Part shown: positions 1-7,667 of the stretch, piece by piece
Position numbering within the stretch: the stretch's first letter is position 1
Layout: every line of letters begins with the position of its first letter
Source of the DNA: Shewanella khirikhana
GTDB lineage: Bacteria; Pseudomonadota; Gammaproteobacteria; Enterobacterales; Shewanellaceae
Direction: 5' to 3'
DNA: 64,000 nt
NCBI RefSeq assembly: GCF_003957745.1
Contig: NZ_CP020373.1
Coordinates: 1,674,001-1,738,000 of the forward strand
Position numbers and translations under genes: made by a program
The notes under the pieces: model-generated
The model's database searches: none
Told to the model about the DNA's origin: nothing
What the model saw: only the letters and a program-made list of their open reading frames with translations

Positions 1-578
1 AGGCCCGTGCCGCCGGTATCCACTTGATTCTGGCGACCCAGCGTCCATCGGTGGATGTGATCACCGGTTTGATTAAGGCCAACATCCCAACCCGGATGGC
101 GTTCCAGGTATCCTCGCGTATCGACAGCCGCACTATTTTGGATCAGCAGGGCGCCGAAACGTTGCTTGGGATGGGTGACATGCTGTATTTGCCACCGGGC
201 ACAGGGGTGCCAATGCGGGTCCATGGCGCCTTTATTGACGACCATGAAGTGCATCGCGTGGTTGCTGACTGGCACGCCCGCGGCAAGCCGCAATATATTG
301 AAGAAATTCTGCAGGGCTCAAGCGAAGGCGAGCAGGTGCTGCTGCCAGGCGAAGTGTCGGAAGACGGTGATGAAGACTACGACCCACTTTACGATGAGGC
401 CGTTGCCTTTGTAACTGAGTCGCGCCGCGGTTCCATTTCCAGCGTGCAGCGCAAGTTCAAGATTGGCTATAACCGTGCCGCCCGCATTATTGAGCAAATG
501 GAAATGGCCGGAGTGGTCAGCGCCCAGGGCCATAATGGCAACCGTGAAGTATTGGCGCCGCCACCTCCACGCAATTAA
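1..578 (+). CDS. ftsK: DNA translocase FtsK, C-terminal part (5' end outside window)
   Basis: FtsK is the septal dsDNA pump that moves the chromosome terminus to mid-cell and activates XerCD recombination at dif. Only the last ~190 residues are present; the reading frame enters from the left edge with the first full codon at base 3. The visible part starts in the RecA-like motor (ILATQRPSVDVITG, then a DSRTILDQQGAE stretch) and ends in the winged-helix gamma domain (SRRGSISSVQRKFKIGYNRA, then RIIEQMEMAG), which reads KOPS and contacts XerD. The tail is a short proline run. lolA follows after 23 bases. A candidate dif site lies about 9 kb downstream. Confidence 0.97.
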   Translation, partial: ARAAGIHLILATQRPSVDVITGLIKANIPTRMAFQVSSRIDSRTILDQQGAETLLGMGDMLYLPPGTGVPMRVHGAFIDDHEVHRVVADWHARGKPQYIEEILQGSSEGEQVLLPGEVSEDGDEDYDPLYDEAVAFVTESRRGSISSVQRKFKIGYNRAARIIEQMEMAGVVSAQGHNGNREVLAPPPPRN

Positions 579-601
579 TCGGATTATTAAGAGGTTAGTC
601 T

Positions 602-1213
602 GTGAAAAAATCGATTTTGGTTTGTTTGACAGCATTGCTGCCACTGACAGTGCAGGCCGATGATGCCGCCATGCTCGCCGCCAGGCTGGATGCGATGCAG
701 GGGATTAAGGCCAACTTCAGCCAAAAGGTCACTGATCAGAATGGCAAGCTTATCCAGCAAGGTACAGGCGTTATTGCCATGCATCAGCCGGATGCCTTCT
801 ATTGGCATCTGACCGCGCCCGATGAGTCACTGATAGTGGCCAAGGACAACACGGTTTGGGTCTATAACCCCTTTGCCGAAGAAGTCAGCATTCTGGATAT
901 GGAAGATATCCTTAAGGCATCGCCCATGGCGCTGTTGGTTCACCGCGATGAAAAAAGCTGGAGCGAATATCAGATTAATAAAAAAGGCGATTGCTTTGAT
1001 ATCAGCCCGCGCCCCGGCGTAGAGAGCGCTGTGAATACCGTATCAGTGTGCTTTGCCAACCAAACCCTGTCTGACATCCGTCTGACCGATGGCCAGGGCA
1101 GCACCAGCCATTTCGCGCTGTCCGCTCAGGCGCAGATAGGCGAGGCTGACAGCCAATTGTTCAGCTTTGATATTCCTGAAGGCGTCAGCATTGACGATCA
1201 GCGCACGCGGTAA
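602..1213 (+). CDS. lolA: Outer-membrane lipoprotein carrier protein LolA
   Basis: LolA is the periplasmic chaperone that carries lipoproteins from the LolCDE transporter to LolB at the outer membrane. The 203-residue product begins with a signal peptide (MKKSILVCLTALLPLTVQA, cleavage near residue 19) and has the family's LDAMQGIKANFSQKV opening and the QPDAFYWHLTAPDE core. The start is GTG at 602, seven bases after an AGAGG ribosome-binding site. It sits between ftsK and rarA, the same order as in E. coli (ftsK-lolA-rarA), which supports the call. Length matches the family. Confidence 0.96.
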   Translation: MKKSILVCLTALLPLTVQADDAAMLAARLDAMQGIKANFSQKVTDQNGKLIQQGTGVIAMHQPDAFYWHLTAPDESLIVAKDNTVWVYNPFAEEVSILDMEDILKASPMALLVHRDEKSWSEYQINKKGDCFDISPRPGVESAVNTVSVCFANQTLSDIRLTDGQGSTSHFALSAQAQIGEADSQLFSFDIPEGVSIDDQRTR

Positions 1214-1222
1214 GGTTGCACT

Positions 1223-2551
1223 GTGTCACTGAGTTTTGATTTCAGCCCCGACTTTAATCCCCTGGCCGCAAGAATGCGGCCAGCCAGGGTGGAAGAGTAC
1301 ATAGGTCAGTCGCATCTGCTTGGCGAAGGCAAACCTTTGCGCCAGGCGCTGCTGGCGGGCAAGGTGCACTCCATGCTGCTGTGGGGGCCGCCCGGTACCG
1401 GCAAAACCACGCTGGCCGAACTCGTTGCCCGTTATGCCAATGCCCATGTGGAGCGCATATCCGCGGTAACCTCAGGGGTTAAGGAAATCCGCGCCGCCAT
1501 CGAGCAGGCCAAAAATGTGGCCCAGTCCCGTGGTCAACGCACCTTGTTGTTTGTTGACGAAGTGCACCGCTTTAATAAAAGTCAACAGGATGCCTTCCTG
1601 CCTTTTATTGAAGACGGCACTGTGATTTTTATCGGCGCAACCACCGAAAACCCGTCTTTTGAAGTCAACAATGCACTGCTGTCCCGCTGCCGTGTCTATC
1701 TCATCAAGCGTCTTGATGATGACGCCATTGGCCAAATTCTTGAGCAGGCCAACAGTGACGAGGCGAGGGGACTTGGCAAACGCGGTTTGCGGCTGACCCC
1801 GGAACTGAAGGCCGCCATTGCCAGACTCTGTGACGGAGATGCCCGCAAGGCGCTGAATTTAATTGAGTTGATGGCCGACTTGCTGCCAGACGGCGGCGAG
1901 TATACGGTTGAGCTCCTCAGTGAAGTCGCCGGTCATCAGGCGGCGGGTTACGATAAAAACGGCGATCAGTATTACGACCTTATCAGTGCGGTGCACAAAT
2001 CCATTCGTGGCTCGGCGCCTGATGCCGCACTTTACTGGTTTTGCCGCATCCTTGAGGGCGGCGGCGATCCTTTATACGTTGCCCGCAGGCTGCTGGCCAT
2101 TGCCTCGGAAGATATCGGCAATGCCGACCCCAATGCCATGACAGTCGCCCTGAATGCCTGGGACTGTTTCCACCGCGTCGGACCGGCTGAAGGCGAGCGC
2201 GCCATTGCTCAGGCGGTGCTCTATCTTGCCAGCGCGCCCAAAAGCAATGCAGTTTACACCGCCTTTAAGGCCGCGCGGGCACTTGCCCGGGAAACCGGCA
2301 ATGCACCCGTGCCCAACCATATACGCAATGCGCCAACCAAACTGATGAGTGAGCTTGGCATGGGTGAAGGCTACCGTTACGCCCATGATGAAGAGGGCGC
2401 ATTCGCCGCCGGTGAGAATTACTTCCCAGATACGCTCAAACACAGCCGCTTTTATCAGCCCACCGAGCGTGGATTTGAGAAACGAATTAAAGATAAACTG
2501 CAAAATCTCGAGGCGCTTAACCAGCAAAGTGGGCGAAAACGTTATGAATAA
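1223..2551 (+). CDS. rarA: Replication-associated recombination ATPase RarA (MgsA)
   Basis: RarA is a clamp-loader-like AAA+ ATPase that acts at stalled replication forks. The 442-residue protein has Walker A at residues 55-62 (GPPGTGKT), Walker B with the LLFVDEVHRFNK sequence typical of RarA, a sensor-1 region (IFIGATTENPSFEVN), an Arg finger in NALLSRCRV, and the C-terminal tetramerisation part ending in the ERGFEKRIKDKL region. The start is GTG at 1223, preceded by AAGG at seven bases. The stop overlaps the start of crcB by 8 bases, so the two are likely translationally coupled. Order ftsK-lolA-rarA-(crcB)-serS is a common gammaproteobacterial layout. Confidence 0.95.
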   Translation: MSLSFDFSPDFNPLAARMRPARVEEYIGQSHLLGEGKPLRQALLAGKVHSMLLWGPPGTGKTTLAELVARYANAHVERISAVTSGVKEIRAAIEQAKNVAQSRGQRTLLFVDEVHRFNKSQQDAFLPFIEDGTVIFIGATTENPSFEVNNALLSRCRVYLIKRLDDDAIGQILEQANSDEARGLGKRGLRLTPELKAAIARLCDGDARKALNLIELMADLLPDGGEYTVELLSEVAGHQAAGYDKNGDQYYDLISAVHKSIRGSAPDAALYWFCRILEGGGDPLYVARRLLAIASEDIGNADPNAMTVALNAWDCFHRVGPAEGERAIAQAVLYLASAPKSNAVYTAFKAARALARETGNAPVPNHIRNAPTKLMSELGMGEGYRYAHDEEGAFAAGENYFPDTLKHSRFYQPTERGFEKRIKDKLQNLEALNQQSGRKRYE

Positions 2552-2918
2552 TGTGCTTTATGTGGCCGCCGGAGGTGCTATAGGCGCAGTTTTGCGCTAT
2601 TCCATCTCGATTCTTGCGTTGCAGCTCTTTGGTGCCGGATTTCCTTTTGGTACACTCATCGTTAACGTGGCGGGATCCTTTTTGATGGGATGCATATACG
2701 CCCTGGCAGAGCTCAGCCATATTGGTCCTGAGTGGAAAGCCCTGATTGGTGTTGGCCTTCTGGGCGCCTTAACGACGTTTTCCACCTTCTCAAACGAAAC
2801 CTTACTGTTAATACAGCAAGGTGAACTTGTGAAGGCGAGCCTGAATGTGCTTCTGAACCTGATACTTTGCCTGACCGTGGTGTATCTTGGGCAGCAGCTG
2901 ATTTATTCCCGCGTTTAA
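2544..2918 (+). CDS. crcB: Fluoride ion channel CrcB/Fluc
   Basis: CrcB (Fluc) is a small dual-topology membrane channel that exports fluoride. The ATG at 2544 lies inside the end of rarA; it gives 124 residues, the normal size, and a longer in-frame N-terminus would be hydrophilic and unlike the family. Four hydrophobic helices are visible, with the hallmark FPFGTLIVNVAGSFLMG stretch carrying the conserved Asn and the GLLGALTTFSTFSNE stretch carrying the Phe-box. No fluoride riboswitch is expected or seen, because the gene begins inside rarA and serS follows 17 bases later. Confidence 0.94.
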   Translation: MNNVLYVAAGGAIGAVLRYSISILALQLFGAGFPFGTLIVNVAGSFLMGCIYALAELSHIGPEWKALIGVGLLGALTTFSTFSNETLLLIQQGELVKASLNVLLNLILCLTVVYLGQQLIYSRV

Positions 2919-2935
2919 CTTAAAAGACAACAAGT

Positions 2936-4222
2936 ATGTTAGATACCAAATATCTCCGTAATGAACTGGAATTCACCAAAGAGCGTCTGGCCGCCCGCGG
3001 TTTTGCGCTCGATATCGACCATCTCAAAGCGCTGGAAGAAAAGCGTAAGTCGCTGCAGGTAGCCACCGAAGAGCTGCAGGCCAGTCGCAACGCCATCTCC
3101 AAATCCATCGGTCAGGCCAAAGCCCGCGGTGAAGATGTCGCTCCCATCATGGCTCAGGTAGGTAACCTCGGTGCTGAGCTTGAAGCCAAAAAGGTTGAGC
3201 TGGCCGCACTGCTGGAAGAAATCAATGCCATTGCCATGTCAGTGCCAAACCTGCCTGATGAGTCTGTACCAGAGGGAAAGGATGAAACCGAAAACGTGGA
3301 GATCCGCCGCTGGGGTGAGCCACGCAGCTTTGATTTCGATGTGAAAGATCATGTCGATCTGGGTGAAGGCCTGAACGGTCTTGATTTTAAATCTGCGGTG
3401 AAGATCACCGGTTCACGCTTTATCGTGATGAAGGGCCAGGTTGCCCGTATGCATCGCGCTCTGGCGCAATTTATGTTGGATCTGCACACCACAGAGCACG
3501 GTTATACCGAGGCCTACGTTCCCTATCTGGTAAACGCTGAAAGCTTGCTGGGTACCGGGCAGTTGCCAAAGTTTGGTGAAGATCTGTTCCATACCAAGCC
3601 AGCCACTGAAGAAGGTCAGGGCCTTAGCCTTATTCCAACTGCCGAAGTGCCAGTGACCAACCTGGTGCGTGATACCATCATCGATGAGGCAGATTTGCCG
3701 ATTAAGATGACGGCCCACACCCCTTGCTTCCGCTCAGAAGCCGGCTCTTACGGTAAAGATACCCGCGGTCTTATCCGTCAGCACCAGTTCGACAAAGTGG
3801 AAATGGTGCAGATTGTTAAACCGGAAGATTCCATGGATGCCCTGGAGCAAATGGTTGGCCACGCTGAAAAAGTGCTGCAAAAGCTCGGGCTGCCTTACCG
3901 CACCGTGGTGCTGTGCACCGGTGATATGGGCTTTGGCGCAGCCAAGACCTATGACATTGAAGTGTGGCTGCCGGCACAGGACACTTACCGTGAGATCTCT
4001 TCCTGCTCTAACGTGAAGGATTTCCAGGCCCGCCGTATGCAGGCGCGCTATCGCAGCAAGGCTGATAACAAGCCAGCGCTGGTGCACACCCTGAACGGTT
4101 CAGGTCTGGCGGTTGGTCGTACTCTGGTAGCCATTTTGGAAAACTATCAAAACGCCGACGGCACTGTGACAGTACCCGAAGCACTGCGTCCATACATGGG
4201 CGGTCTTGAAAAACTGGGATAA
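2936..4222 (+). CDS. serS: Seryl-tRNA synthetase
   Basis: SerS charges tRNA-Ser (and tRNA-Sec) with serine in the cytosol. The 428-residue product has the N-terminal two-helix coiled coil (about residues 1-105, rich in Lys, Glu and Ala) that grips the long tRNA variable arm, and a class II catalytic core. Motif 2 lies in the FRSEAGSYGKDTRGLIRQHQF segment, and motif 3 in the NGSGLAVGRTLVAILENYQ segment near the C-terminus. The length is typical. It follows crcB closely and is followed by a tiny membrane-peptide gene before a strong terminator. Confidence 0.97.
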   Translation: MLDTKYLRNELEFTKERLAARGFALDIDHLKALEEKRKSLQVATEELQASRNAISKSIGQAKARGEDVAPIMAQVGNLGAELEAKKVELAALLEEINAIAMSVPNLPDESVPEGKDETENVEIRRWGEPRSFDFDVKDHVDLGEGLNGLDFKSAVKITGSRFIVMKGQVARMHRALAQFMLDLHTTEHGYTEAYVPYLVNAESLLGTGQLPKFGEDLFHTKPATEEGQGLSLIPTAEVPVTNLVRDTIIDEADLPIKMTAHTPCFRSEAGSYGKDTRGLIRQHQFDKVEMVQIVKPEDSMDALEQMVGHAEKVLQKLGLPYRTVVLCTGDMGFGAAKTYDIEVWLPAQDTYREISSCSNVKDFQARRMQARYRSKADNKPALVHTLNGSGLAVGRTLVAILENYQNADGTVTVPEALRPYMGGLEKLG

Positions 4223-4250
4223 TAATAACTAACTTATTTTTCAGGGGATT

Positions 4251-4373
4251 ATGGATAACGGTCAGCGCTATTTACGTTGGCTCTCTTACATGGCTGTGAT
4301 AGCGGTATTTGCTGCAATCATGTTTGCCACGTTGGGAAAAGCCTTCTTGGTCGTCTTTGAAAATGTAAAGTAA
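4251..4373 (+). CDS. Small membrane peptide, 40 residues, unknown function
   Basis: This short frame encodes 40 residues with a hydrophilic start (MDNGQRYLRWLS), one hydrophobic helix (YMAVIAVFAAIMFATLG) and a short polar tail ending ENVK. A purine-rich stretch (CAGGGGATT) lies directly before the ATG. It starts 28 bases after serS and ends 22 bases before a strong terminator, so it would be the last gene of the serS transcript. Composition and placement support a real single-pass membrane peptide, but I do not recognise a family and cannot assign a role. Confidence 0.55.
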   Translation: MDNGQRYLRWLSYMAVIAVFAAIMFATLGKAFLVVFENVK

Positions 4374-4394
4374 TCGCTGTTTCAGCAGCGAATT

Positions 4395-4427
4395 AAAAAG
4401 CCCCGCGATTGCGGGGCTTTTTGTTTT
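4395..4427. terminator. Bidirectional intrinsic terminator
   Basis: AAAAAGCCCCGC, a short loop, then GCGGGGCTTTTT followed by further T. The A and T tracts on both sides let it serve both the serS transcript (+) and the tus operon (-), which converge here. Confidence 0.9.
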
Positions 4428-4468
4428 CGATGCTGGCAAGTGAGTCGCCCGGCACTGATTTAAACCTA

Positions 4469-4807
4469 TTAAATACACTTAGCGGGTTTCGGCAGGCCGG
4501 CAATCTTGGTGGCTTGCTTGGCGGGTCCAACAGGGAACAGCGTATAAAGGTACTTGGAGTTACCCTTGTCCGGTCCGAATTTTTGCCCCATGGCCTTTAC
4601 CAGGGCACGAATGGCCGGACTGGTTTTGTACTCAAGATAGAAATCTCGAACGAAGTTCACCACTTCCCAATGCGCATCTGTCATCACTATTGATTCAGAC
4701 TGGGCAAGCAGCAGCGCAAGCTCCGGGCTCCAATCGTCAACAGACAGCAGATAACCGTTTTTATCCACCGCAATCTGCTGGTCATTAAATGCAATTGAAT
4801 CTACCAC
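4469..4807 (-). CDS. tusE: Sulfurtransferase TusE (DsrC/TusE family)
   Basis: TusE takes persulfide sulfur from the TusBCD complex and hands it to MnmA for 2-thiolation of U34 in tRNAs for Lys, Glu and Gln. The 112-residue protein has the DsrC fold pattern and keeps the penultimate catalytic cysteine (ending LPKPAKCI). The start is GTG at 4807, overlapping the end of tusB by 7 bases, with GGTG upstream. It is the last gene of tusD-tusC-tusB-tusE. In E. coli tusE is encoded apart from tusBCD, so its position here is a Shewanella-like operon arrangement (inference). Only one active cysteine of the DsrC pair appears, which fits TusE rather than dissimilatory DsrC. Confidence 0.93.
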   Translation of the reverse strand: MVDSIAFNDQQIAVDKNGYLLSVDDWSPELALLLAQSESIVMTDAHWEVVNFVRDFYLEYKTSPAIRALVKAMGQKFGPDKGNSKYLYTLFPVGPAKQATKIAGLPKPAKCI

Positions 4808-5094
4808 GTGATCACCTTATCAAACGTCAAAGAGAGTGTTACCCAGCCGCGATAATCCAGCAATTGCGCGTGAGGATAACGGGCTGCAAGCATGTCGGTC
4901 AGTCCGCGGGCATGGACATCTTCATCCAAAAAATACACCGATTTGCCGGCGAGCTTATTTTGCCAATGCACCTGGAGCAGTGAGCCGGATGCATCGCCAC
5001 TGAAAAGCAGCGCATCCTGCTCACCGGCATAGCGCATTGCCAGTTCAAGGCCCGCACTCTGGGCGGATGATTGCTGAATATGATGCAAAATCAT
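4801..5094 (-). CDS. tusB: Sulfur relay protein TusB
   Basis: TusB (DsrH family) is the small subunit of the TusBCD hexamer in the tRNA 2-thiouridine sulfur relay. The 97-residue product begins MILHHIQQSSAQS, matching the family opening, and ends with an ITW motif. The ATG overlaps the tusC stop by one base (TGATG). The small size, position between tusC and tusE and compact overlaps support the call. TusB itself is a structural partner; the catalytic cysteine sits in TusD. Confidence 0.92.
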   Translation of the reverse strand: MILHHIQQSSAQSAGLELAMRYAGEQDALLFSGDASGSLLQVHWQNKLAGKSVYFLDEDVHARGLTDMLAARYPHAQLLDYRGWVTLSLTFDKVITW

Positions 5095-5450
5095 CAGTAG
5101 ACCACCACTTCATCAACGGCGCCGAAATGGGCGCGGACAGCATCGGAGCTGAGCACTTCAACATCCAGGGGCAGGGTGTCTGGCTCGATGCCAAATTGCT
5201 CAAGGCTATGCTGACACACATACAGATTTTCGATGTCGTAAAATTCCAGCGCCCCAAAGGTCGCGATATAGTCACGACAGCCAATGGATTCAGGCTGTTG
5301 ATTTGAAACCAGGTGCAACACGCCTTCATCGGCAAACAGCAAACTGGTTTGCAAATCGTAACTGGCGGCCAGCATGGCAAAATCCAATGCTTCACGGCCT
5401 GTGGCCGTGCCATGGGGCGCCTTGGAGAAGACTACGCAGAGTTTTTTCAC
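5094..5450 (-). CDS. tusC: Sulfur relay protein TusC
   Basis: TusC (DsrF family) is the middle component of the TusBCD sulfur carrier. The 118-residue product opens with a beta strand and the loop KAPHGTATGREALDFAM typical of the DsrE/F fold and ends EVVVY. The start is GTG at 5450 with AAGGAG five bases upstream. It follows tusD by 9 bases and overlaps tusB by one base. No catalytic cysteine is expected in this subunit. Confidence 0.93.
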   Translation of the reverse strand: MKKLCVVFSKAPHGTATGREALDFAMLAASYDLQTSLLFADEGVLHLVSNQQPESIGCRDYIATFGALEFYDIENLYVCQHSLEQFGIEPDTLPLDVEVLSSDAVRAHFGAVDEVVVY

Positions 5451-5459
5451 CCCAGCTCC

Positions 5460-5849
5460 TTAAAAACACACCAGCCGATCGGCTTTGGCAATACCACTGA
5501 CCAGTTCACCCAGGCCTCCATTATGGAAGCCATCATCCACATTCCAGTGGCTAAGCCCCTGGGTTTCGGCTTCCTCTCTGGACACCATGCCGCGACGCAG
5601 TGCGGCCGAGACGCAGTTCACCAGCTCCACCTTGTGCTCGCAGGCGAGCTCATGCCAGGCGCGATAAACATTAAACTCATCGGATGCAGGTGAGCCCAGG
5701 CTTGATGCGTTAAACACACCATCCTGATAGAAAAATACCCGAAGGATTTGATGGCCTTCATCGATAGCAGCCTTGGCGAATCGCAGCGCATGCAGCGGAG
5801 CGGCGCTGCCGTAGGCTTTACCTGAGACCTGGAGAATGAAAGTACTCAT
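5460..5849 (-). CDS. tusD: Sulfurtransferase TusD
   Basis: TusD (DsrE family) receives sulfur from TusA onto an active-site cysteine and passes it to TusE. From the ATG at 5849 the protein has 129 residues. The conserved cysteine is visible in LVNCVSAALRRG near residue 78, the position known in E. coli TusD. A longer start at 5879 would run back through the yccA terminator and is rejected. It is the first gene of the tus operon. Confidence 0.94.
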   Translation of the reverse strand: MSTFILQVSGKAYGSAAPLHALRFAKAAIDEGHQILRVFFYQDGVFNASSLGSPASDEFNVYRAWHELACEHKVELVNCVSAALRRGMVSREEAETQGLSHWNVDDGFHNGGLGELVSGIAKADRLVCF

Positions 5850-5852
5850 AAT

Positions 5853-5883
5853 AAAAAAATGGCCCTGAATGTGGGCCATTTTA
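5853..5883 (-). terminator. Intrinsic terminator of yccA
   Basis: A perfect ten-pair hairpin (AAAATGGCCC, seven-base loop, GGGCCATTTT) followed on the minus strand by a T run. It lies just upstream of tusD and so separates yccA from the tus operon. Confidence 0.85.
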
Positions 5884-5904
5884 CCTTAATTCCTGTGTGA
5901 AAGA

Positions 5905-6561
5905 TCAATCGTCGTTGTTCATGCCCAGAATTCGCAAAATGGCCAGGAACAGATTGAGGAAATCCAGATACAGCGACACAGTGGCGCGAATATAGTTGGT
6001 TTCGCCGCCATTAACGATGCGGCTGGTATCGAACAGGATTAACCCGGTAAACACCAAAGCAGTCGCCCAGGACAGCAACATGTAGGCGGTGCTGTTACCC
6101 ACGAACATATTGATCAGGCCGCCAATGATGATAACTATCAGTCCAGCGAAAAGAAAACCGCCCATAAAGGAAAAGTCTTTTTTGGTGGTCAGGGCATACA
6201 TGGACAAGCCAATAAAGATGGCGGACGTCAGACCGAAGGCCTGCATGATAAGCGCTGGGCCATTGGCCATGCCGGCATAATGGTTGAGGATATAACCGAG
6301 CGACGCGCCTTCCATACCGGTAAAGGCAAACACCCAAAAGAGTCCGGCAGATGAGTCGGCTTTACGCAGGGTAACAAAGAGCAGAATAAATCCGCCGATA
6401 GAAAAGCCGATAGACATCAGCGGCGAAATGCCCATTGCCGTGGCAATCCAGGCGCACAGCGCAGAAAACGCCAGCGTCATGGACAGTAGCATATAGGTGT
6501 TCTTGATAAGCTTGTTGACTTCCAGTGTCGACTGTTTGGAAACCAGAATTTCCTGTGACAT
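5905..6561 (-). CDS. yccA: Inner-membrane protein, Bax inhibitor-1/YccA family
   Basis: This 218-residue protein is almost entirely hydrophobic, with seven predicted transmembrane segments and the family ending LDFLNLFLAILRILG followed by an acidic tail. It resembles E. coli YccA, an inner-membrane protein that modulates FtsH proteolysis. The start ATG at 6561 has AAGGAGA seven bases upstream. In E. coli yccA is also next to a tus gene (tusE), which supports the assignment. A hairpin terminator directly follows it. Confidence 0.93.
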   Translation of the reverse strand: MSQEILVSKQSTLEVNKLIKNTYMLLSMTLAFSALCAWIATAMGISPLMSIGFSIGGFILLFVTLRKADSSAGLFWVFAFTGMEGASLGYILNHYAGMANGPALIMQAFGLTSAIFIGLSMYALTTKKDFSFMGGFLFAGLIVIIIGGLINMFVGNSTAYMLLSWATALVFTGLILFDTSRIVNGGETNYIRATVSLYLDFLNLFLAILRILGMNNDD

Positions 6562-6626
6562 TTCAATGTCTCCTTAATCTTTGACAATCCCGTCTATCAT
6601 AACCGAATTCACCCGGGATACCAGCG

Positions 6627-7529
6627 TTACGCCAGCCATTCCCGGTGCAGTTTTTCGCTGTCACCCAGGTAATCAAGTACCCAACTGAGCGCAGGCGAGG
6701 GCGTGTCGCCATTCCAGGCGAGACAACAGGGGCTGGGAACCTTTGGCCGCTCCAGGGTTTTCTCAACCAAAAGCCCAGCCTGAATAAAGGGCGCAGCCAA
6801 ATGACGCGGCATATAACCAATGCCGAGGCCATTGGTAAAACAGTTAATCGCGCGGATCCAATCCGGCACCACCAGGCGGCGCTGATTATCCAAAAGCCAG
6901 GTGGTGCGTTTGGGGATTTCCCGCGACGTATCCTCAAGGCAGATAGACGGGAAGGGCCGCAACATATCATCGGTCAGTGGCTCATCGATGGCAGCCAGCG
7001 GGTGATTCTTGGCCACCAAAAACGCCCAGTCAATCACCCCCATATCGCGGTATTGGAATACACCGCCGACCGGAATTGCCGTGGTGGCACCAATGGCGAT
7101 ATGGCTTCGCCCTGTGGCAAGCGCCTCCCACACACCATTGAATACCTCGATACGAATAATCAGCTCAACATCTTGAAAATGTCTGTAAAAATCGGCAATC
7201 AGCACACTTATTCTGTCGGCGCGAACAATATTATCCAGCGCAATGGACAAGGTGGGTTGCCAGCCGTTGGCGATGCGCTGGGTGCCGCGCTTAAGCTCAT
7301 TCATCTGCGACAACATGGCCCGGGCTTCCCGCACAAAGTGCTCGCCGGCGACCGTGAGACTCACGCTGCGGTGATGGCGATGGAACAGCACCACGCCCAG
7401 TTCATCTTCTATTTGCTTGATGGCGTAACTGACCGCCGAGGGCACCTTGTGCAGCTTGGCCGCGGCGGCGGTAAAGCTGCCAACCTGGGCAACAATATCG
7501 ACCAATTCCAGAGATTGTTCCGACAGCAT
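6627..7529 (-). CDS. punR: LysR-family regulator PunR (YdhB type)
   Basis: PunR is the purine-responsive LysR-type activator of the nucleoside exporter/importer gene punC in E. coli. The 300-residue protein has the N-terminal winged helix (SFTAAAAKLHKVPSAVSYAIK) and an effector-binding domain that matches E. coli YdhB in remembered landmarks: DNIVRADR, DFYRHFQDVEL, EVFNGVWEAL, AIGATTAIPVGG, EDTSREIPKRTTWLLDNQ, and SWVLDYLGDSE near the end. It is divergent from a punC-like MFS gene, exactly as in E. coli. The ATG has AGGA at a normal distance. A 15-base palindrome in the shared promoter is a good operator candidate. Confidence 0.88.
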   Translation of the reverse strand: MLSEQSLELVDIVAQVGSFTAAAAKLHKVPSAVSYAIKQIEDELGVVLFHRHHRSVSLTVAGEHFVREARAMLSQMNELKRGTQRIANGWQPTLSIALDNIVRADRISVLIADFYRHFQDVELIIRIEVFNGVWEALATGRSHIAIGATTAIPVGGVFQYRDMGVIDWAFLVAKNHPLAAIDEPLTDDMLRPFPSICLEDTSREIPKRTTWLLDNQRRLVVPDWIRAINCFTNGLGIGYMPRHLAAPFIQAGLLVEKTLERPKVPSPCCLAWNGDTPSPALSWVLDYLGDSEKLHREWLA

Positions 7530-7576
7530 GGTGAAATTCCTGTTTCGTTAGGGCGCACTTGCCTTGAATATTTTTG

Positions 7577-7591
7577 TTTGCACTGTGCAAA
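7577..7591. promoter_or_regulatory. Candidate PunR operator between punR and punC
   Basis: TTTGCACTGTGCAAA is a perfect 15-base palindrome with an odd centre, in the 138-base divergent promoter. It fits the T-N11-A rule for LysR-family sites and is the only such palindrome I see here. Confidence 0.55.
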
Positions 7592-7667
7592 ATTAACCGT
7601 TTCACAGCGCTAAAACAAGCCATTAGACTCCATCGCGCTAAGATTATTCCTATTTGTGGAGGCTGAT

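Noticed and set aside
6645..7613. A 322-residue open frame antisense to punR
   Set aside because: punR is well supported on the other strand; the antisense frame has no family resemblance.
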